From Kosakonia cowanii JCM 10956 = DSM 18146 (GTDB lineage: Bacteria > Pseudomonadota > Gammaproteobacteria > Enterobacterales > Enterobacteriaceae): 64,000 nucleotides of DNA. The translations under genes and the position numbers were made by a program. Positions 17,422 to 28,232 of the stretch are shown here, one piece after another. The stretch spans positions 3,906,001-3,970,000 of the forward strand of contig NZ_CP019445.1 in assembly GCF_001975225.1 (NCBI RefSeq), in the 5' to 3' direction. The number at the start of each line of letters is the position of its first letter. The stretch's first letter is position 1. The notes below the pieces were generated by a model. That model did not search any database, had not been told where the DNA came from, and saw only the letters and a list, made by a program, of their open reading frames with translations.

Positions 17422-18009
17422 TTACTCTGTTACGACCGTTTGTACGCGAGCGGGTTCGGGCGGATACCAGCCCCATGGACCGTAGCCTGTGCGCCAGGGA
17501 TAGGCCCCCGGACCGGAGAACCAGGGGTCGAGTGGCTGCGGCGGCATCATGATTTGCTGCTGCAAGCGCCAGCGCTTGTAGCCGTTCACCTGCATCACCA
17601 TGTAGGTGTAGGAGGCGCTGCCAACTTTACCCGCTTCGGTGCCGGTAATCGGCCCGACCACGGTGACCAGCTGGTTACGGAAATCGACCGGGTCAACAAA
17701 GCCGTTGATGTCGGCATAGATTCGCCCGACAGAGGGCTCGCCCAGCACCGGGCGCGCACCTTCGTCCAGCGGGACAGAGGCGATCTCCAGCCGGGTTTTG
17801 CCCTGCTGATTGATCACATTGATCACTTTCCCGCCGAAACGCCCCTCCTGACCGACATAGAGCGTTGGCGCATTCATCACCCGCACTAAATCTTGCTGCG
17901 GTGTCGGGCTGGTGCCCTTGATCGCATCAGGCACCGTCACGCACCCACTCAACGCCACCGTTACCAGCCCTGCCAGTAACAGCTGCATAAACCCTTTTTG
18001 ACCCGCCAT
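17422..18009 (-). CDS. yeaY: Slp-family outer membrane lipoprotein YeaY
   Basis: Outer-membrane lipoprotein related to starvation lipoprotein Slp, role in envelope stress not defined. The 195 codons are close to the E. coli 193. The signal peptide [20 protein letters not shown] ends in the lipobox LSGC, with the lipid-bearing cysteine at residue 23. The body shows the conserved [16 protein letters not shown], and the C terminus is rich in Pro, Gly, Trp ([17 protein letters not shown]). The second of two adjacent ATGs is the family start. It lies 36 bases after tsaB and is likely cotranscribed. Confidence 0.95.
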   Translation of the reverse strand: MAGQKGFMQLLLAGLVTVALSGCVTVPDAIKGTSPTPQQDLVRVMNAPTLYVGQEGRFGGKVINVINQQGKTRLEIASVPLDEGARPVLGEPSVGRIYADINGFVDPVDFRNQLVTVVGPITGTEAGKVGSASYTYMVMQVNGYKRWRLQQQIMMPPQPLDPWFSGPGAYPWRTGYGPWGWYPPEPARVQTVVTE

Positions 18010-18045
18010 CATGCGACCCCTTAACTCAGTTAGTACTACTGAGAT

Positions 18046-18741
18046 TCATTCCCGGCCAGGAAGTTTCTTCCACGCCACTTCGTTACGCAAATAAACCGGT
18101 TCCGCCTGTTCAACGGCAACCCATTTTTGCGCAGCAAAAAGCTGGCGGGCGATGGGCAACATATCTTCCGCCGTGGGCAGCAACATCTCGCCGTCGGTCA
18201 GCGTAACAGGACTATTCGCTGCTAATTCAGGCCATGCGCCCCAGCCGGTGCCAACCATCGCCCAGCTGCCATCAAGCTGCTGCAGACGATCGCTTACCGC
18301 CTCAGGCTTCAGCACCGCTTCGGTCTCTTCACCGTGCCAGACGCCGTCGGCATCGCGCTGATACTCAGCCCAGTAAACTTCGCCCATACGGGCATCAATG
18401 GCCGCCAGCACACGGGTTGCGCCGGTTTTGCGCCAGGCTCCCTGCGCCATCGTCGCCAGCGTCGAAACGCCAATCATCGGCAGCTCTGCGCCGAGCGCCA
18501 GCCCCTGTGCAATACCAATACCGATACGCACACCGGTGAAGCTGCCCGGCCCGCGGCCGAAAGCCAGCGCGTCGAGATCGGTGAGCTTGACCTCAGCGTC
18601 GGCAAGGGCAGCTCTGACCAGCGGCAGAATGCGTTGTGTATGTTCACGAGGGCAAAGTTCGAAGTGAGCGAAGGTCGTACCGTCATTCCACAGGGCGACA
18701 GAACAGGCTTCTGTGGCGGTATCAATAGCCAGAATTCGCAT
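18046..18741 (-). CDS. tsaB: tRNA threonylcarbamoyladenosine factor TsaB
   Basis: Partner of TsaD, TsaC and TsaE in making t6A37 on ANN-decoding tRNAs. The 231 codons match E. coli. The ASKHA-fold N terminus [17 protein letters not shown] is present; it has no active site of its own and functions as a dimer scaffold for TsaD. Formerly yeaZ. It lies in a run yoaA-tsaB-yeaY on the minus strand. Essential in E. coli, intact here. Confidence 0.97.
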   Translation of the reverse strand: MRILAIDTATEACSVALWNDGTTFAHFELCPREHTQRILPLVRAALADAEVKLTDLDALAFGRGPGSFTGVRIGIGIAQGLALGAELPMIGVSTLATMAQGAWRKTGATRVLAAIDARMGEVYWAEYQRDADGVWHGEETEAVLKPEAVSDRLQQLDGSWAMVGTGWGAWPELAANSPVTLTDGEMLLPTAEDMLPIARQLFAAQKWVAVEQAEPVYLRNEVAWKKLPGRE

Positions 18742-18799
18742 GGGTATAGCAGTCCAGATTCAACAAAATGGCGCGCATCTTACCACACTTCGCGGAAAA

Positions 18800-20710
18800 T
18801 TACTCCGCTGCAGGACGGGCAAGAAACTCCACCGCGCGGCGGATATCGCGTGTGCGCGGTGCCGGCGGCAGGCTGGCGAGAAACACCGCGCCGTAGGGCC
18901 GCATCACCAGACGGTTATCGCAAATCACCAGCACGCCGCGATCGTCAATATCACGGATCAGGCGACCGACGCCCTGCTTGAGCGTAATGACCGCATCCGG
19001 GAGCTGCACTTCATCAAAGGGATCGCCACCGCGCAGACGGCAATCTTCCATCCGCGCTTTCAGCAGCGGATCGTCCGGCGAGGTAAACGGCAGCTTATCG
19101 ATGATTACCAGCGAAAGCGTATCGCCGCGCACATCGACGCCCTCCCAGAAGCTGCTGGTCGCCACCAGTAGCGCGTTACCCGCTTCAACAAACTGTTGCA
19201 GCAGTTGCCCTTTACTGGTTTCACCCTGCAACAGCACCGGCAGGCTAAGTGTGGCACGGAACTGTTCTGCGAGATCGCGCATCATCGCGTGCGAGGTACA
19301 GAGCATAAAGCAGCGACCGTTGTTGGCCTCAATCATCGGCCTTAACATCGCTGCCAGCTGGCGCGCAGAGCCGGGCTGATTAGTCTGTGGCAGATTGCGC
19401 GGCACGCAGAGCAGCGCCTGGCGCGGGTAATCGAAGGGGCTCGGCAACAGCAGCGACTCGGCTTCCTCGATGCCTAACCGCGCGGTGAAGTGATGCAGAT
19501 CGTCGTTAACCGACAGGGTCGCGGAGGTAAAGATCCAGCTCCCCTTCTTCTCTTTCATCACTTCCTGGAATTTATCGGCGACGGTCAGCGGCGTCAGCGC
19601 CAGCGTAAAGTTGCGCGAGGTGCACTCATACCAGTAGCTGAAGCCGGGCTGGTTGAACTCCTTCAGCCGCTTGAGGCGGGCGCGGTAAACCGTGGCGCGC
19701 TCAAAGGCGGCGTCCAGCACCGCCGAGCGCCCGAGGGAGAGTTTCGCCACGTCGTAACAGAGTTCAAGGGCGTCATCGAGCAGCAGCAGCGCACGCTGTA
19801 TCCGCGCATCGGCCAGCAGTTCGCGCAGGTTCCCGCGATAGCCAGGCTCGCCGAGTTGCAGGCGGAAATCCTGCGCGCTTTGCGCCAGCCGGTCGGCGCA
19901 CTTCTGCAACTGCGCGGTATCGCGTAAATCGGTGCGGTAGGCGATGGTGAAATCTTTGGCCAGATCGAGCAGCTGGCGGCTGGAGAGCGACTGGCCAAAA
20001 TATTGGCTGGCGATATCGGGCAACTGGTGCGCTTCGTCGAAGATCATCACCTCGGCCTCCGGGATCAGCTCACCGAAACCGCTCTCTTTCACCACCATGT
20101 CGGCGAGAAAAAGGTGATGGTTGACAACGACAACGTCGGCTTCCATCGCTTTTTTACGCGCCTTCACCACGAAGCACTCTTTGTACATCGGGCAGTCGCT
20201 GCCCAGACAGTTATCGTTGGTGCTGGTGACCAGCGGCCAGGCGGCGGAATCTTCAGCCACGCTGACGCAGGTGCTGATATCGCCATCTTTGGTCTGGTTA
20301 GACCAGGAGCGCAGCAGAATGACATCGCTCAGGGTCTGCACCGGCAGATCGCCACCGGCAATCGCTTGCTGTTCGAGACGCTCGATACAGAGGTAGTTTG
20401 AACGGCCTTTGAGCAGCGCCGTGCGCCCGGTGTACTCCAGCGCTTTTGAGACGGTGGGCAGATCGCGGCTGTAGAGTTGATCCTGCAGGGCTTTCGAACC
20501 GGTGGAGATGATCACTTTCTTCCCGGCGCGCAATGCGGGCGCAAGGTAGGCGTAGGTTTTACCGGTTCCGGTTCCCGCCTCAACCACCAGCGGCTGCGTT
20601 TTTTCAATCGCTTCGGTCACGGCGTAAGCCATCTGGCGCTGCGGTTCGCGCGGTTTAAATCCCGGTATCGCTTTGGCAAGCTGGCCGTCTGTTGCAAAAT
20701 CGTCCGTCAC
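18800..20710 (-). CDS. yoaA: DinG-family ATP-dependent helicase YoaA
   Basis: XPD/DinG-type 5'-3' DNA helicase that works with HolC in repair of stalled forks. The 636 codons match E. coli. Walker A EAGTGTGKTYAY is near residue 47. The iron-sulfur cysteines are distributed in CVSVAED, CLGSDCPMYKECF. The DEAH box reads FDEAHQLP near residue 227, and motif VI QGVGRLIRD near 588. The start is GTG (20708-20710), giving MTDDFATDGQL. Divergent from yoaB with a LexA-like box between, in agreement with SOS induction known in E. coli. Confidence 0.96.
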   Translation of the reverse strand: MTDDFATDGQLAKAIPGFKPREPQRQMAYAVTEAIEKTQPLVVEAGTGTGKTYAYLAPALRAGKKVIISTGSKALQDQLYSRDLPTVSKALEYTGRTALLKGRSNYLCIERLEQQAIAGGDLPVQTLSDVILLRSWSNQTKDGDISTCVSVAEDSAAWPLVTSTNDNCLGSDCPMYKECFVVKARKKAMEADVVVVNHHLFLADMVVKESGFGELIPEAEVMIFDEAHQLPDIASQYFGQSLSSRQLLDLAKDFTIAYRTDLRDTAQLQKCADRLAQSAQDFRLQLGEPGYRGNLRELLADARIQRALLLLDDALELCYDVAKLSLGRSAVLDAAFERATVYRARLKRLKEFNQPGFSYWYECTSRNFTLALTPLTVADKFQEVMKEKKGSWIFTSATLSVNDDLHHFTARLGIEEAESLLLPSPFDYPRQALLCVPRNLPQTNQPGSARQLAAMLRPMIEANNGRCFMLCTSHAMMRDLAEQFRATLSLPVLLQGETSKGQLLQQFVEAGNALLVATSSFWEGVDVRGDTLSLVIIDKLPFTSPDDPLLKARMEDCRLRGGDPFDEVQLPDAVITLKQGVGRLIRDIDDRGVLVICDNRLVMRPYGAVFLASLPPAPRTRDIRRAVEFLARPAAE

Positions 20711-20716
20711 ACTACC

Positions 20717-20736
20717 CCCTGGTTAAATCGCCAGTG
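20717..20736. promoter_or_regulatory. LexA-like box between yoaA and yoaB
   Basis: CCCTGGTTAAATCGCCAGTG. A CTG-N10-CAG pattern seven bases before the yoaA start. The core is less AT-rich than a strong box. Yoa genes are reported members of the E. coli SOS regulon, which supports the call. Confidence 0.6.
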
Positions 20737-20822
20737 ATTATGTCAGGGTGAGCGGATTTACGCCAGCCAGGTTTTTGTGGCACTCTTCCCGGCGAATCTA
20801 TGTAACCAGGAAGGAAAAGGTG

Positions 20823-21167
20823 ATGACAATTGTGCGTATTGACGCGGAAGCCCGCTGGTCTGATGTGGTGATCCATAACCAGACGCTTTATTACACTGGC
20901 GTGCCGGAAAACCTCGATGCCGACGCCTTTGAGCAGACGGCCAACACGCTGGCGCAGATTGACGCGGTGCTCGAAAAACAGGGCAGCGATAAGTCACGGA
21001 TCCTCGACGCCACTATTTTTCTTGCCGATAGCGATGATTTTGCAGCGATGAATAAGGCCTGGGATGCGTGGGTCGTGGCGGGCCATGCACCGGTGCGCTG
21101 CACCGTGCAGGCGAAGCTGATGAATCCGCGTTATAAAGTTGAGATCAAGATTATCGCGGCGGTCTAA
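20823..21167 (+). CDS. yoaB: RidA-family protein YoaB
   Basis: Rid (YjgF/YER057c) family protein of 114 residues, related to the enamine/imine deaminase RidA. It forms trimers in the family. The arginine that binds the carboxylate in active members is at ...APVRCTVQAKL, so activity on reactive imines is plausible but unproven. The ATG at 20823 (MTIVRIDAEARWSDV) has AGGAAGG upstream. In-frame upstream residues are not conserved. Divergent from yoaA. Confidence 0.94.
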   Translation: MTIVRIDAEARWSDVVIHNQTLYYTGVPENLDADAFEQTANTLAQIDAVLEKQGSDKSRILDATIFLADSDDFAAMNKAWDAWVVAGHAPVRCTVQAKLMNPRYKVEIKIIAAV

Positions 21168-21356
21168 TTACTCCTCCTCGTCTTCCTCATCTTCAAAGCG
21201 CGCCACAATCCGCTCGCCGGTATGGCTGGCGCGCAGCTCTTGCGCCACTAGGGTAATGGCCTCGCCGCTGCTCATGCCGCCGGCCATAAGTTCCTGAATA
21301 CGTTCGACTGCTTTCTGCTGCTGTTCGTGACTGAGGGCGGGTAATCCTGCAAACAT
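21168..21356 (-). CDS. yoaH: YoaH family protein
   Basis: Small conserved enterobacterial protein (62 residues) of unknown role, UPF0181. Starts [21 protein letters not shown] and ends in an acidic tail EDEEDEEE slightly longer than that of E. coli. The second ATG (21354-21356) is the conserved start. It abuts yoaB tail to tail and is divergent from pabB. Confidence 0.92.
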   Translation of the reverse strand: MFAGLPALSHEQQQKAVERIQELMAGGMSSGEAITLVAQELRASHTGERIVARFEDEEDEEE

Positions 21357-21440
21357 GGTCAACTCCTGATAAATTATCGGCGCTAATTATTCCACGCGTC
21401 TGTGCACTACGCCAGCGAAGACGCTCAAGAGCCAGGAATC

Positions 21441-22790
21441 ATGAAACAGTTAACGCCTGCCCAACTCACTCTCCCGTGGCGCCGCGACGCTGCGGAATTC
21501 TATTTCGCGCCGCTCAGCGCGCAGCCGTGGGCGATGCTGCTCCATTCGGGGCATGCCGATCATCCCCATAACCGTTTTGATATTTTAGTCGCCGATCCAC
21601 TCACGACACTGACAACGCAGGGCGATATCACTTATCAGGATGGACGCGCGTCGCAAGGCGATCCGCTTGAACTCTTACAGCAGGCGCTGGATGCGTGCGG
21701 TCTGCATGCTGAACCCGCGAATGACCTCCCTTTCCAGGGCGGTGCGCTGGGCCTTTTTGGTTATGATTTAGGCCGCCGTTTTGAAAAGCTGCCCGCACTG
21801 GCCGCGCAGGATATTGCCGTCGCGGATATGGCGGTTGGTATCTATGACTGGGCGCTGATTGTTGACCACAAATTGCAACGCGTAACGTTATTGAGTCACG
21901 GGGATGTCAATGCGCGCCTGGCCTGGCTTGAGGCCCAGAGCGCACCGCCACAGGCTGAGTTTCGCTTAACCTCTGCCTGGCAGGCCAATATGAGCCGCGC
22001 GGAGTATGGCGAGAAGTTCCGCCAGGTACAGGCGTGGCTGCACAGCGGCGACTGCTATCAGGTCAACCTCGCGCAACGTTTTCAGGCGCGCTATAGCGGC
22101 AATGAGTGGCAGGCCTTTGTGCGCCTGAATGATGAGAACCGCGCACCGTTCAGCGCCTTCCTGCGTCTGCCGCAGGGGGCGATCCTCAGCCTGTCGCCGG
22201 AGCGATTTATTCGCCTGACCGGCGATGAGATTGAGACCCGCCCGATTAAAGGCACCCTGCCGCGTCTTGCGGACGAACAAGCGGATGCTGAGCAGGCCGC
22301 CCGTCTTGCCGCCTCGCCGAAAGATCGCGCCGAGAATGTGATGATTGTCGATCTGATGCGCAACGATATTGGTCGCGTGGCGGTGCCGGGTTCGGTGCAG
22401 GTACCGGAGCTGTTTGTAGTGGAACCCTTCCCGGCGGTGTATCACCTGGTGAGCACAGTGACGGCGAAGCTGCCGCCAGAGCGACACGCAAGCGATCTGC
22501 TGCGCGCGGCGTTTCCCGGCGGGTCGATTACCGGTGCGCCGAAAGTGCGGGCGATGGCGATTATCGATGAGCTGGAGCCACACCGCCGCAATGCCTGGTG
22601 CGGCAGCATCGGCTACCTCAGCGTCTGCGGCAATATGGACACCAGCATTACCATCCGTACCGTCACCGCCTGTGACGGGCAGCTTTACTGCTCGGCGGGC
22701 GGCGGGATTGTCGCCGACAGCGATGAAGATGCGGAATATCAGGAAACCTTTGATAAAGTTAACCGTATCCTGCGGCAACTTGAGAGGTAA
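21441..22790 (+). CDS. pabB: Aminodeoxychorismate synthase component 1
   Basis: Combines chorismate with ammonia delivered by PabA to make 4-amino-4-deoxychorismate for folate. The 449 codons compare with 453 in E. coli. The chorismate-binding domain carries the PIKGT motif (TRPIKGTLPRL, near residue 272, with the nucleophilic lysine), and the catalytic GGSITGAPK and CSAGGGIVADS near the C terminus. The N-terminal domain retains the tryptophan-binding fold. The start at 21441 follows AGGA at 21434. nudL begins four bases after the stop. Confidence 0.96.
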   Translation: MKQLTPAQLTLPWRRDAAEFYFAPLSAQPWAMLLHSGHADHPHNRFDILVADPLTTLTTQGDITYQDGRASQGDPLELLQQALDACGLHAEPANDLPFQGGALGLFGYDLGRRFEKLPALAAQDIAVADMAVGIYDWALIVDHKLQRVTLLSHGDVNARLAWLEAQSAPPQAEFRLTSAWQANMSRAEYGEKFRQVQAWLHSGDCYQVNLAQRFQARYSGNEWQAFVRLNDENRAPFSAFLRLPQGAILSLSPERFIRLTGDEIETRPIKGTLPRLADEQADAEQAARLAASPKDRAENVMIVDLMRNDIGRVAVPGSVQVPELFVVEPFPAVYHLVSTVTAKLPPERHASDLLRAAFPGGSITGAPKVRAMAIIDELEPHRRNAWCGSIGYLSVCGNMDTSITIRTVTACDGQLYCSAGGGIVADSDEDAEYQETFDKVNRILRQLER

Positions 22791-22793
22791 TTC

Positions 22794-23372
22794 GTGGAGC
22801 AACCGGTGTTAACTCTGGATAACTTTTTATCACGCTTTCAGCTGATGCGCCCGCAGCTTAATGCCGCCACCCTGAATGCGCGCCAGGCGGCGGTGCTGGT
22901 GCCGATTGTACGGCGTAAAGAACCGGGCCTGCTGCTGACGCAGCGCTCAGCCATGCTGCGTAAACATGCCGGCCAGGTCGCCTTTCCCGGCGGCGCGGTC
23001 GACAGCACCGACGCCTCGCTTATCGCCGCAGCGCTGCGTGAAGCGCAGGAAGAGGTGGCGATCCCGCCGGAATCGGTTGAGGTGATTGGCGTCCTGCCGC
23101 CGGTGGATAGCGTGACCGGCTTTCAGGTTACGCCGGTGGTCGGCATTATTCCGCCGGATCTCCCCTGGCGTGCCAGTGAGGATGAAGTGGCGGCGGTGTT
23201 TGAAATGCCGCTTGCCGAGGCGTTGCGGCTTGGGCGTTATCACCCGCTGGATGTGCATCGTCACGGTAATGCCCACCGGGTATGGTTATCCTGGTATGAG
23301 CATTATTTTGTCTGGGGCATGACGGCGGGGATCATCCGCTCGCTGGCGCTGCAAATCGGCCTGCGGCCATAA
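22794..23372 (+). CDS. nudL: Nudix CoA pyrophosphohydrolase NudL
   Basis: Nudix hydrolase of the CoA diphosphatase subfamily, formerly yeaB, 192 residues as in E. coli. The Nudix box [25 protein letters not shown] (split here: G at 62, REAQEE near 80) is complete, and the NuCoA signature [15 protein letters not shown] precedes it. The start is GTG at 22794, with GAGAGG in the end of pabB as ribosome site, indicating translational coupling. It is cotranscribed with pabB. Confidence 0.95.
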   Translation: MEQPVLTLDNFLSRFQLMRPQLNAATLNARQAAVLVPIVRRKEPGLLLTQRSAMLRKHAGQVAFPGGAVDSTDASLIAAALREAQEEVAIPPESVEVIGVLPPVDSVTGFQVTPVVGIIPPDLPWRASEDEVAAVFEMPLAEALRLGRYHPLDVHRHGNAHRVWLSWYEHYFVWGMTAGIIRSLALQIGLRP

Positions 23373-23547
23373 GCGCTATACTCTGTTTTGCGCACTTTGT
23401 GACGGCGAACTCGCTATTAGTTTAATAGAGGCCAGCGATTAGTTTAATTCATGTGAATAGTTAACCTGCTGGCACCCTTCCCTCTTACACTATGCGCAGT
23501 TATTACATCGTTACTGGAAACCCAGTAACCCTGTCAGGAGTGTAAAT

Positions 23548-24912
23548 GTGATTAGTCTATTCGACATGTTCAAAGTGGGAATTGGTCCCTCCTCTTCCCA
23601 CACTGTTGGCCCGATGAAGGCCGGGAAGCAGTTCGTCGATGATCTGGTCGAAAAAGGATTGCTGGAAAACACTACCCGCGTTGTGGTGGATGTTTACGGC
23701 TCACTCTCCCTTACCGGGAAAGGACACCATACCGATATCGCCATTATTATGGGTCTGGCGGGCAACGAGCCGGCCACTGTCGATATTGATGCGATCCCGG
23801 GGTTTATCCGCGATGTGGAAAACCGTGGGCGCTTGCTGCTGGCGCAGGGTCGCCATGAAGTCGACTTCCCGCAGAACGACGGTATGCGTTTTCACAGCGA
23901 TAACCTGTCGCTGCACGAAAACGGCATGCGCATTACCGCCCTGAACGGCGATGACGCCGTTTACAGCAAAACCTACTACTCCATCGGCGGCGGCTTTATC
24001 GTTGATGAAGAGCATTTTGGTAAAGAGACGCTCGACTCTGTCGCGGTGCCCTACCCGTTCAACTCTGCGACGCAGATGCTTGAGTACTGCAAACAGACCG
24101 GGCTTTCTCTCTCCGGAATGGTGATGCAGAACGAGCTGGCGCTGCACTCGAAAAAAGAGATTGAAGAGTACTTTGCTAACGTCTGGACGACCATGCGCGC
24201 CTGTATCGATCGCGGCATGAACACCGAAGGCGTGTTGCCGGGTCCGCTGCGCGTGCCGCGTCGCGCCTCTGCGCTGCGCCGCCTGCTGGTCTCCAGCGAT
24301 AAGCTCTCCAACGATCCGATGATCGTCGTGGACTGGGTCAACATGTTTGCGCTCGCTGTTAACGAAGAGAATGCGGCGGGCGGTCGCGTCGTGACGGCTC
24401 CGACCAACGGCGCCTGCGGTATCGTGCCGGCGGTGCTGGCCTATTACGACCACTTTATTGAGTCCGTCAGCCCGGATATCTATATTCGCTACTTCCTCGC
24501 TGCCGGGGCGATTGGTGCGCTCTATAAAATGAACGCCTCGATTTCCGGTGCGGAAGTGGGCTGCCAGGGCGAAGTGGGCGTTGCCTGCTCGATGGCGGCG
24601 GCAGGTCTGGCTGAGCTGCTGGGCGCAAGCCCGGAGCAAGTTTGCGTTGCCGCAGAGATTGGTATGGAGCACAACCTCGGTCTGACCTGCGATCCGGTCG
24701 CCGGCCAGGTGCAGGTTCCCTGCATTGAGCGTAATGCCATTGCCTCGGTGAAGGCGATTAACGCCGCGCGGATGGCGATGCGCCGCACCAGCGCGCCGCG
24801 CGTCTCTCTCGACAAGGTTATCGAAACCATGTACGAGACCGGAAAAGATATGAATGCCAAATACCGCGAAACCTCGCGCGGTGGTCTGGCCATCAAAGTG
24901 CAGTGCGACTAA
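23548..24912 (+). CDS. sdaA: L-serine deaminase I
   Basis: Oxygen-sensitive [4Fe-4S] L-serine ammonia-lyase that makes pyruvate. The 454 codons match E. coli. The beta domain begins [23 protein letters not shown], and the alpha domain carries the cluster cysteines in [23 protein letters not shown] and LTCDPVAGQ. The start is GTG (23548-23550), the only one that gives the conserved N terminus, with AGGAG nine bases upstream. Monocistronic, ended by a strong hairpin. Confidence 0.97.
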   Translation: MISLFDMFKVGIGPSSSHTVGPMKAGKQFVDDLVEKGLLENTTRVVVDVYGSLSLTGKGHHTDIAIIMGLAGNEPATVDIDAIPGFIRDVENRGRLLLAQGRHEVDFPQNDGMRFHSDNLSLHENGMRITALNGDDAVYSKTYYSIGGGFIVDEEHFGKETLDSVAVPYPFNSATQMLEYCKQTGLSLSGMVMQNELALHSKKEIEEYFANVWTTMRACIDRGMNTEGVLPGPLRVPRRASALRRLLVSSDKLSNDPMIVVDWVNMFALAVNEENAAGGRVVTAPTNGACGIVPAVLAYYDHFIESVSPDIYIRYFLAAGAIGALYKMNASISGAEVGCQGEVGVACSMAAAGLAELLGASPEQVCVAAEIGMEHNLGLTCDPVAGQVQVPCIERNAIASVKAINAARMAMRRTSAPRVSLDKVIETMYETGKDMNAKYRETSRGGLAIKVQCD

Positions 24913-24927
24913 ACTCACCGCCCTCAG

Positions 24928-24955
24928 CGCCGTTCAACCGAACGGCGTTTTTTTT
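24928..24955 (+). terminator. sdaA terminator
   Basis: CGCCGTTC, loop AACC, GAACGGCG followed by eight T. Confidence 0.93.
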
Positions 24956-25077
24956 ACCCGCTACGCCACAGATCAAGAATATTCCCCGCCGTTTGTGCAT
25001 AAGCTGAGCAATTTCCCGCTACACTTCAACTGTGCTGGCATGGCAATCAGGCCAGGGATATTACAGGCGATCGGCGC

Positions 25078-26691
25078 ATGCAAACGGCTCAGCGGATCAT
25101 TAAAAGCTATCGACAGCGGCGCGCCACGGTCTGCGTGCTGGCGGGCATTGTCGCGCTGATATTGACCCTCGCTTTTCGCTTTGTTTCCGAGCGTAACCTC
25201 AACCAGCAACGCGTTGCCTCTTTTACCCATCATGCAGTGGTCAACTTTGATCGCCTGCTGCTGCCGCTGGAATCGACCCGCGAGATGGTTTCGCCGCTGG
25301 TCGGCAAACCCTGTGACGGGGTGCACCTGCAACTGCGCAAAATCGCTGCCAGCCTGCAGACGGTTCGCTCCATTACGCTGGTGCACGATGGCATACTTTA
25401 CTGCTCGAGCATTTTTGGCGATCGTCACGTTCCTGTTCACCAGCTCCAGCCGAGCCTGCCGGCGAAAACCACGCTGCAGGTCCTCTCAACGGATAAATCT
25501 CTGCTGAAAGATCGCCCGGTGCTGATCGTCTGGTTCCCCACCGCCGCAGACGGGCAAAGTGGCGTGATGGAAGTGGTCAATATTGAACTGCTCAGCCGCT
25601 TAATGCTGGAGCCGCAGCCGCCGCTCATCACCCGCGTTGCGCTCTCTGTTGCCGGGCGGCATCTGGTGCAGGGAAAAGGTCTGCTGGAGACCCTACCGCT
25701 GGCCGACGATGAGAAACGCTATCAGCGCACCTCGCAATTCTTCCCGCTTTCAGTGAGCGTGAGCGGCCCGGGTGCTACACGGCTGGCGCTGCAACATCTG
25801 CCCTCACAGTTGCCGCTGGCGCTGATGATTGCGCTATTAACCAGCGTGATTACCTGGTTTACCACTGCCAGCCGCATGAGCTTCGCCCGCGAGATTAACC
25901 TTGGCTTAACCGGTCGCGAATTCGCCCTCTTCTGCCAGCCGGTGCTGCATGCCCAGAGCCTGAAGTGCGTCGGCGTGGAGATCCTGCTGCGCTGGCACAA
26001 TCCCCGTCAGGGCGCGATTTCGCCGGAGGTGTTTATTCCTATCGCCGAGGCGCAGCATCTGATCGCCCCGCTGACCCGCTATGTACTGATTGAGGTGCAG
26101 GCGCACCGCCATCTCTTTCCGGCCGACGCCCATTTTCATATCGGCATTAATGCCGCCCCCAGCCATCTGCGCGATGGCGAGTTACTGAAAGATCTGCACC
26201 GTTTGTGGTTTGTTCACCATCCGGTTCAGCAGTTGATCATTGAATTGACCGAGCGCGATGCGCTGCAGGATGTTGATTCGCGCATGATGCGCGAGCTGCA
26301 TCATAACGGTGTAAAGATTGCGATTGATGATTTCGGCACCGGCAATAGCGCCCTGAGCTGGCTGGAGAAGCTGCAACCGGACATTCTGAAAATCGACAAA
26401 TCCTATACCGCGGCGATCGGCACCGATGCGGTGAACTCCAAGGTGACCGACATTATTATCGCGCTTGCGCAGCGGCTGGATATTGAACTGGTGGCAGAGG
26501 GGGTAGAAACCCCGCAGCAGGCGCAATATTTGCGTCAGCAGGGGGTGCAGTCACTACAGGGATATCTGTTTGCACAGCCGATGCCCATTGAGGATTTCCC
26601 GGCGTGGTTAGCCGGGAATGCGACGCCAGCCGCGCATGACGATCGGCTGGCTCCGCTGATGACGATTGAGGATCACTCCTCTTCGTCGTGA
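25078..26691 (+). CDS. pdeD: CSS-motif cyclic-di-GMP phosphodiesterase (YoaD/PdeD)
   Basis: Inner-membrane c-di-GMP phosphodiesterase, 537 residues (E. coli 532). An N-terminal membrane helix (about 18-36) is followed by a periplasmic domain with the redox-sensitive CSS motif (ILYCSSIFG near residue 103) and a second cysteine in GKPCDGV. A second membrane helix lies near 245-262, then the EAL domain. The canonical EAL reads EIL ([10 protein letters not shown]), while the metal ligands N (GINAAPS), E (ELTERDAL), DD ([10 protein letters not shown]) and K (ILKIDKS) are present, so activity is likely. The 3' end overlaps convergent yoaE by 19 bases. Confidence 0.94.
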   Translation: MQTAQRIIKSYRQRRATVCVLAGIVALILTLAFRFVSERNLNQQRVASFTHHAVVNFDRLLLPLESTREMVSPLVGKPCDGVHLQLRKIAASLQTVRSITLVHDGILYCSSIFGDRHVPVHQLQPSLPAKTTLQVLSTDKSLLKDRPVLIVWFPTAADGQSGVMEVVNIELLSRLMLEPQPPLITRVALSVAGRHLVQGKGLLETLPLADDEKRYQRTSQFFPLSVSVSGPGATRLALQHLPSQLPLALMIALLTSVITWFTTASRMSFAREINLGLTGREFALFCQPVLHAQSLKCVGVEILLRWHNPRQGAISPEVFIPIAEAQHLIAPLTRYVLIEVQAHRHLFPADAHFHIGINAAPSHLRDGELLKDLHRLWFVHHPVQQLIIELTERDALQDVDSRMMRELHHNGVKIAIDDFGTGNSALSWLEKLQPDILKIDKSYTAAIGTDAVNSKVTDIIIALAQRLDIELVAEGVETPQQAQYLRQQGVQSLQGYLFAQPMPIEDFPAWLAGNATPAAHDDRLAPLMTIEDHSSSS

Positions 26692-28232
26692 GCCGGTTGC
26701 TCTTTAACAATACGCACCAGATCGACCCGGTAGTCGTTCGCTTCCATCACGGTGATATGCAGCGGCGCAATGGCAAAGGTTTCGCCCACCGGCGGGATCT
26801 GCCCACGCGCGGCAATGACAAGGCCCGCAACGGTGGCGATATCTTCCTCTTCATTGACGAAGTTATCGAGATCCAGCGTGTGCTGCAGCGCATGCAGGTC
26901 GGTAGTGCCTTTCACCAACCAGCCGTCGCCGTCGGCAATGATTTCCGGTGTTTCATCCGCATCGGGGAATTCACCGGCAATCGCCTCCAGCACGTCCAGC
27001 GGTGTTACCAGCCCCTGAACCACACCAAACTCATTGGTGACAATCACGAAGCTACCGCGCGCGCGGCGTAATACCGCCAGCAGCTTGATTGGGTCGAGGG
27101 TTTCCGGCACCACAATTGCCGGCGATTCAGATGCGATAGCGGCAACATCGACGCCCTCTTCCAGCGACACCAGCAGCTCTTTGGCGCGCACAATACCGAT
27201 CACTTCATCCAGTTCGCCACGGCAGACCGGGAAGAGGCTGTGCGGGGAAGAGAGTAGCTGTTGACGGATCTCGTCAACGCTCAGATTGGCATCCACCCAG
27301 CTGATATCCCCGCGCGGCGTCATAATGCTGCGCAGCGAACGGGACGCCAGCGTCAGGACGCCGTTGATCATATAGCGCTCCTCTTCCGCAAACGCGCCTT
27401 CCGGCACCGTTACCGAGGCATCGCTGTCCGTCTCGGTTTGCGTCGTATTCTGACGACGACCACCCATCAGACGCACAATCGCATCCGCGGTGCGCGCACG
27501 CAGCGGCAGGCGCGACTGGTTGCGCAGAAAGTTACGGCGCGCAACCTGGTTAAAGAACTCAATAATTATTGAGAAGCCAATCGCGGCGTAGAGGTAGCCT
27601 TTCGGAATATGAAAGCCAAAGCCCTCTGCGACCAGGCTCAGACCAATCATCAGCAGGAAGCTCAGACAGAGCACCACGACCGTCGGATGCTGGTTCACAA
27701 AGTTGGTCAGCGGCTTCGAGGCCAGCAGCATTACCGCCATAGCGATTACTACCGCCGCCATCATCACCGGCAGGTGATTAACCATACCGACAGCAGTAAT
27801 TACCGCATCGAGGGAGAAGACCGCATCGAGAATCACGATCTGCGTCACCACCACCCAGAAGCTGGCGTAGCCTTTACCGTGTCCGCCATCGTGATCGCGG
27901 TTTTCCAGCCGTTCATGAAGCTCCGTAGTGGCCTTAAACAGTAAGAAAATACCGCCGAACAGCATGATTAAATCACGGCCGGAGAAGGTAAGGTTCCACA
28001 CAGAGAAGAGCGGCTGGGTGAGCGTCACCATCCATGAGATCAGCGACAGCAGACCAAGTCGCATCACCAGCGCCAGTGACAGACCGATTAAACGCGCTTT
28101 ATCGCGCTGCTTCGGCGGCAGTTTATCGGCAAGAATGGCAATAAAGACCAGGTTATCAATACCCAGCACGATTTCCAGCACAACCAGCGTCAACAAACCG
28201 ATCCAAATCTGCGGATCCATTAAGAATTCCAT
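26673..28232 (-). CDS. yoaE: TerC/CBS domain membrane protein YoaE
   Basis: Inner-membrane protein with an N-terminal TerC domain (seven or so membrane segments, residues 10-240) and C-terminal paired CBS and CorC_HlyC domains (about 300-500). TerC proteins are linked to metal handling. Recent work places the family in metalation of exported proteins, but the role of YoaE itself is unsettled. 519 codons against 518 in E. coli. Ribosome site CAGGAG is nine bases before the ATG, and a LexA-like palindrome overlaps it. Convergent and overlapping with pdeD. Confidence 0.94.
   Translation of the reverse strand: MEFLMDPQIWIGLLTLVVLEIVLGIDNLVFIAILADKLPPKQRDKARLIGLSLALVMRLGLLSLISWMVTLTQPLFSVWNLTFSGRDLIMLFGGIFLLFKATTELHERLENRDHDGGHGKGYASFWVVVTQIVILDAVFSLDAVITAVGMVNHLPVMMAAVVIAMAVMLLASKPLTNFVNQHPTVVVLCLSFLLMIGLSLVAEGFGFHIPKGYLYAAIGFSIIIEFFNQVARRNFLRNQSRLPLRARTADAIVRLMGGRRQNTTQTETDSDASVTVPEGAFAEEERYMINGVLTLASRSLRSIMTPRGDISWVDANLSVDEIRQQLLSSPHSLFPVCRGELDEVIGIVRAKELLVSLEEGVDVAAIASESPAIVVPETLDPIKLLAVLRRARGSFVIVTNEFGVVQGLVTPLDVLEAIAGEFPDADETPEIIADGDGWLVKGTTDLHALQHTLDLDNFVNEEEDIATVAGLVIAARGQIPPVGETFAIAPLHITVMEANDYRVDLVRIVKEQPAHDEEE

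Noticed and set aside
23701..24918. 405-codon open frame antisense to sdaA
   Set aside because: Shadow of sdaA codon bias. Composition rich in His, Arg and Gln, typical of antisense frames.
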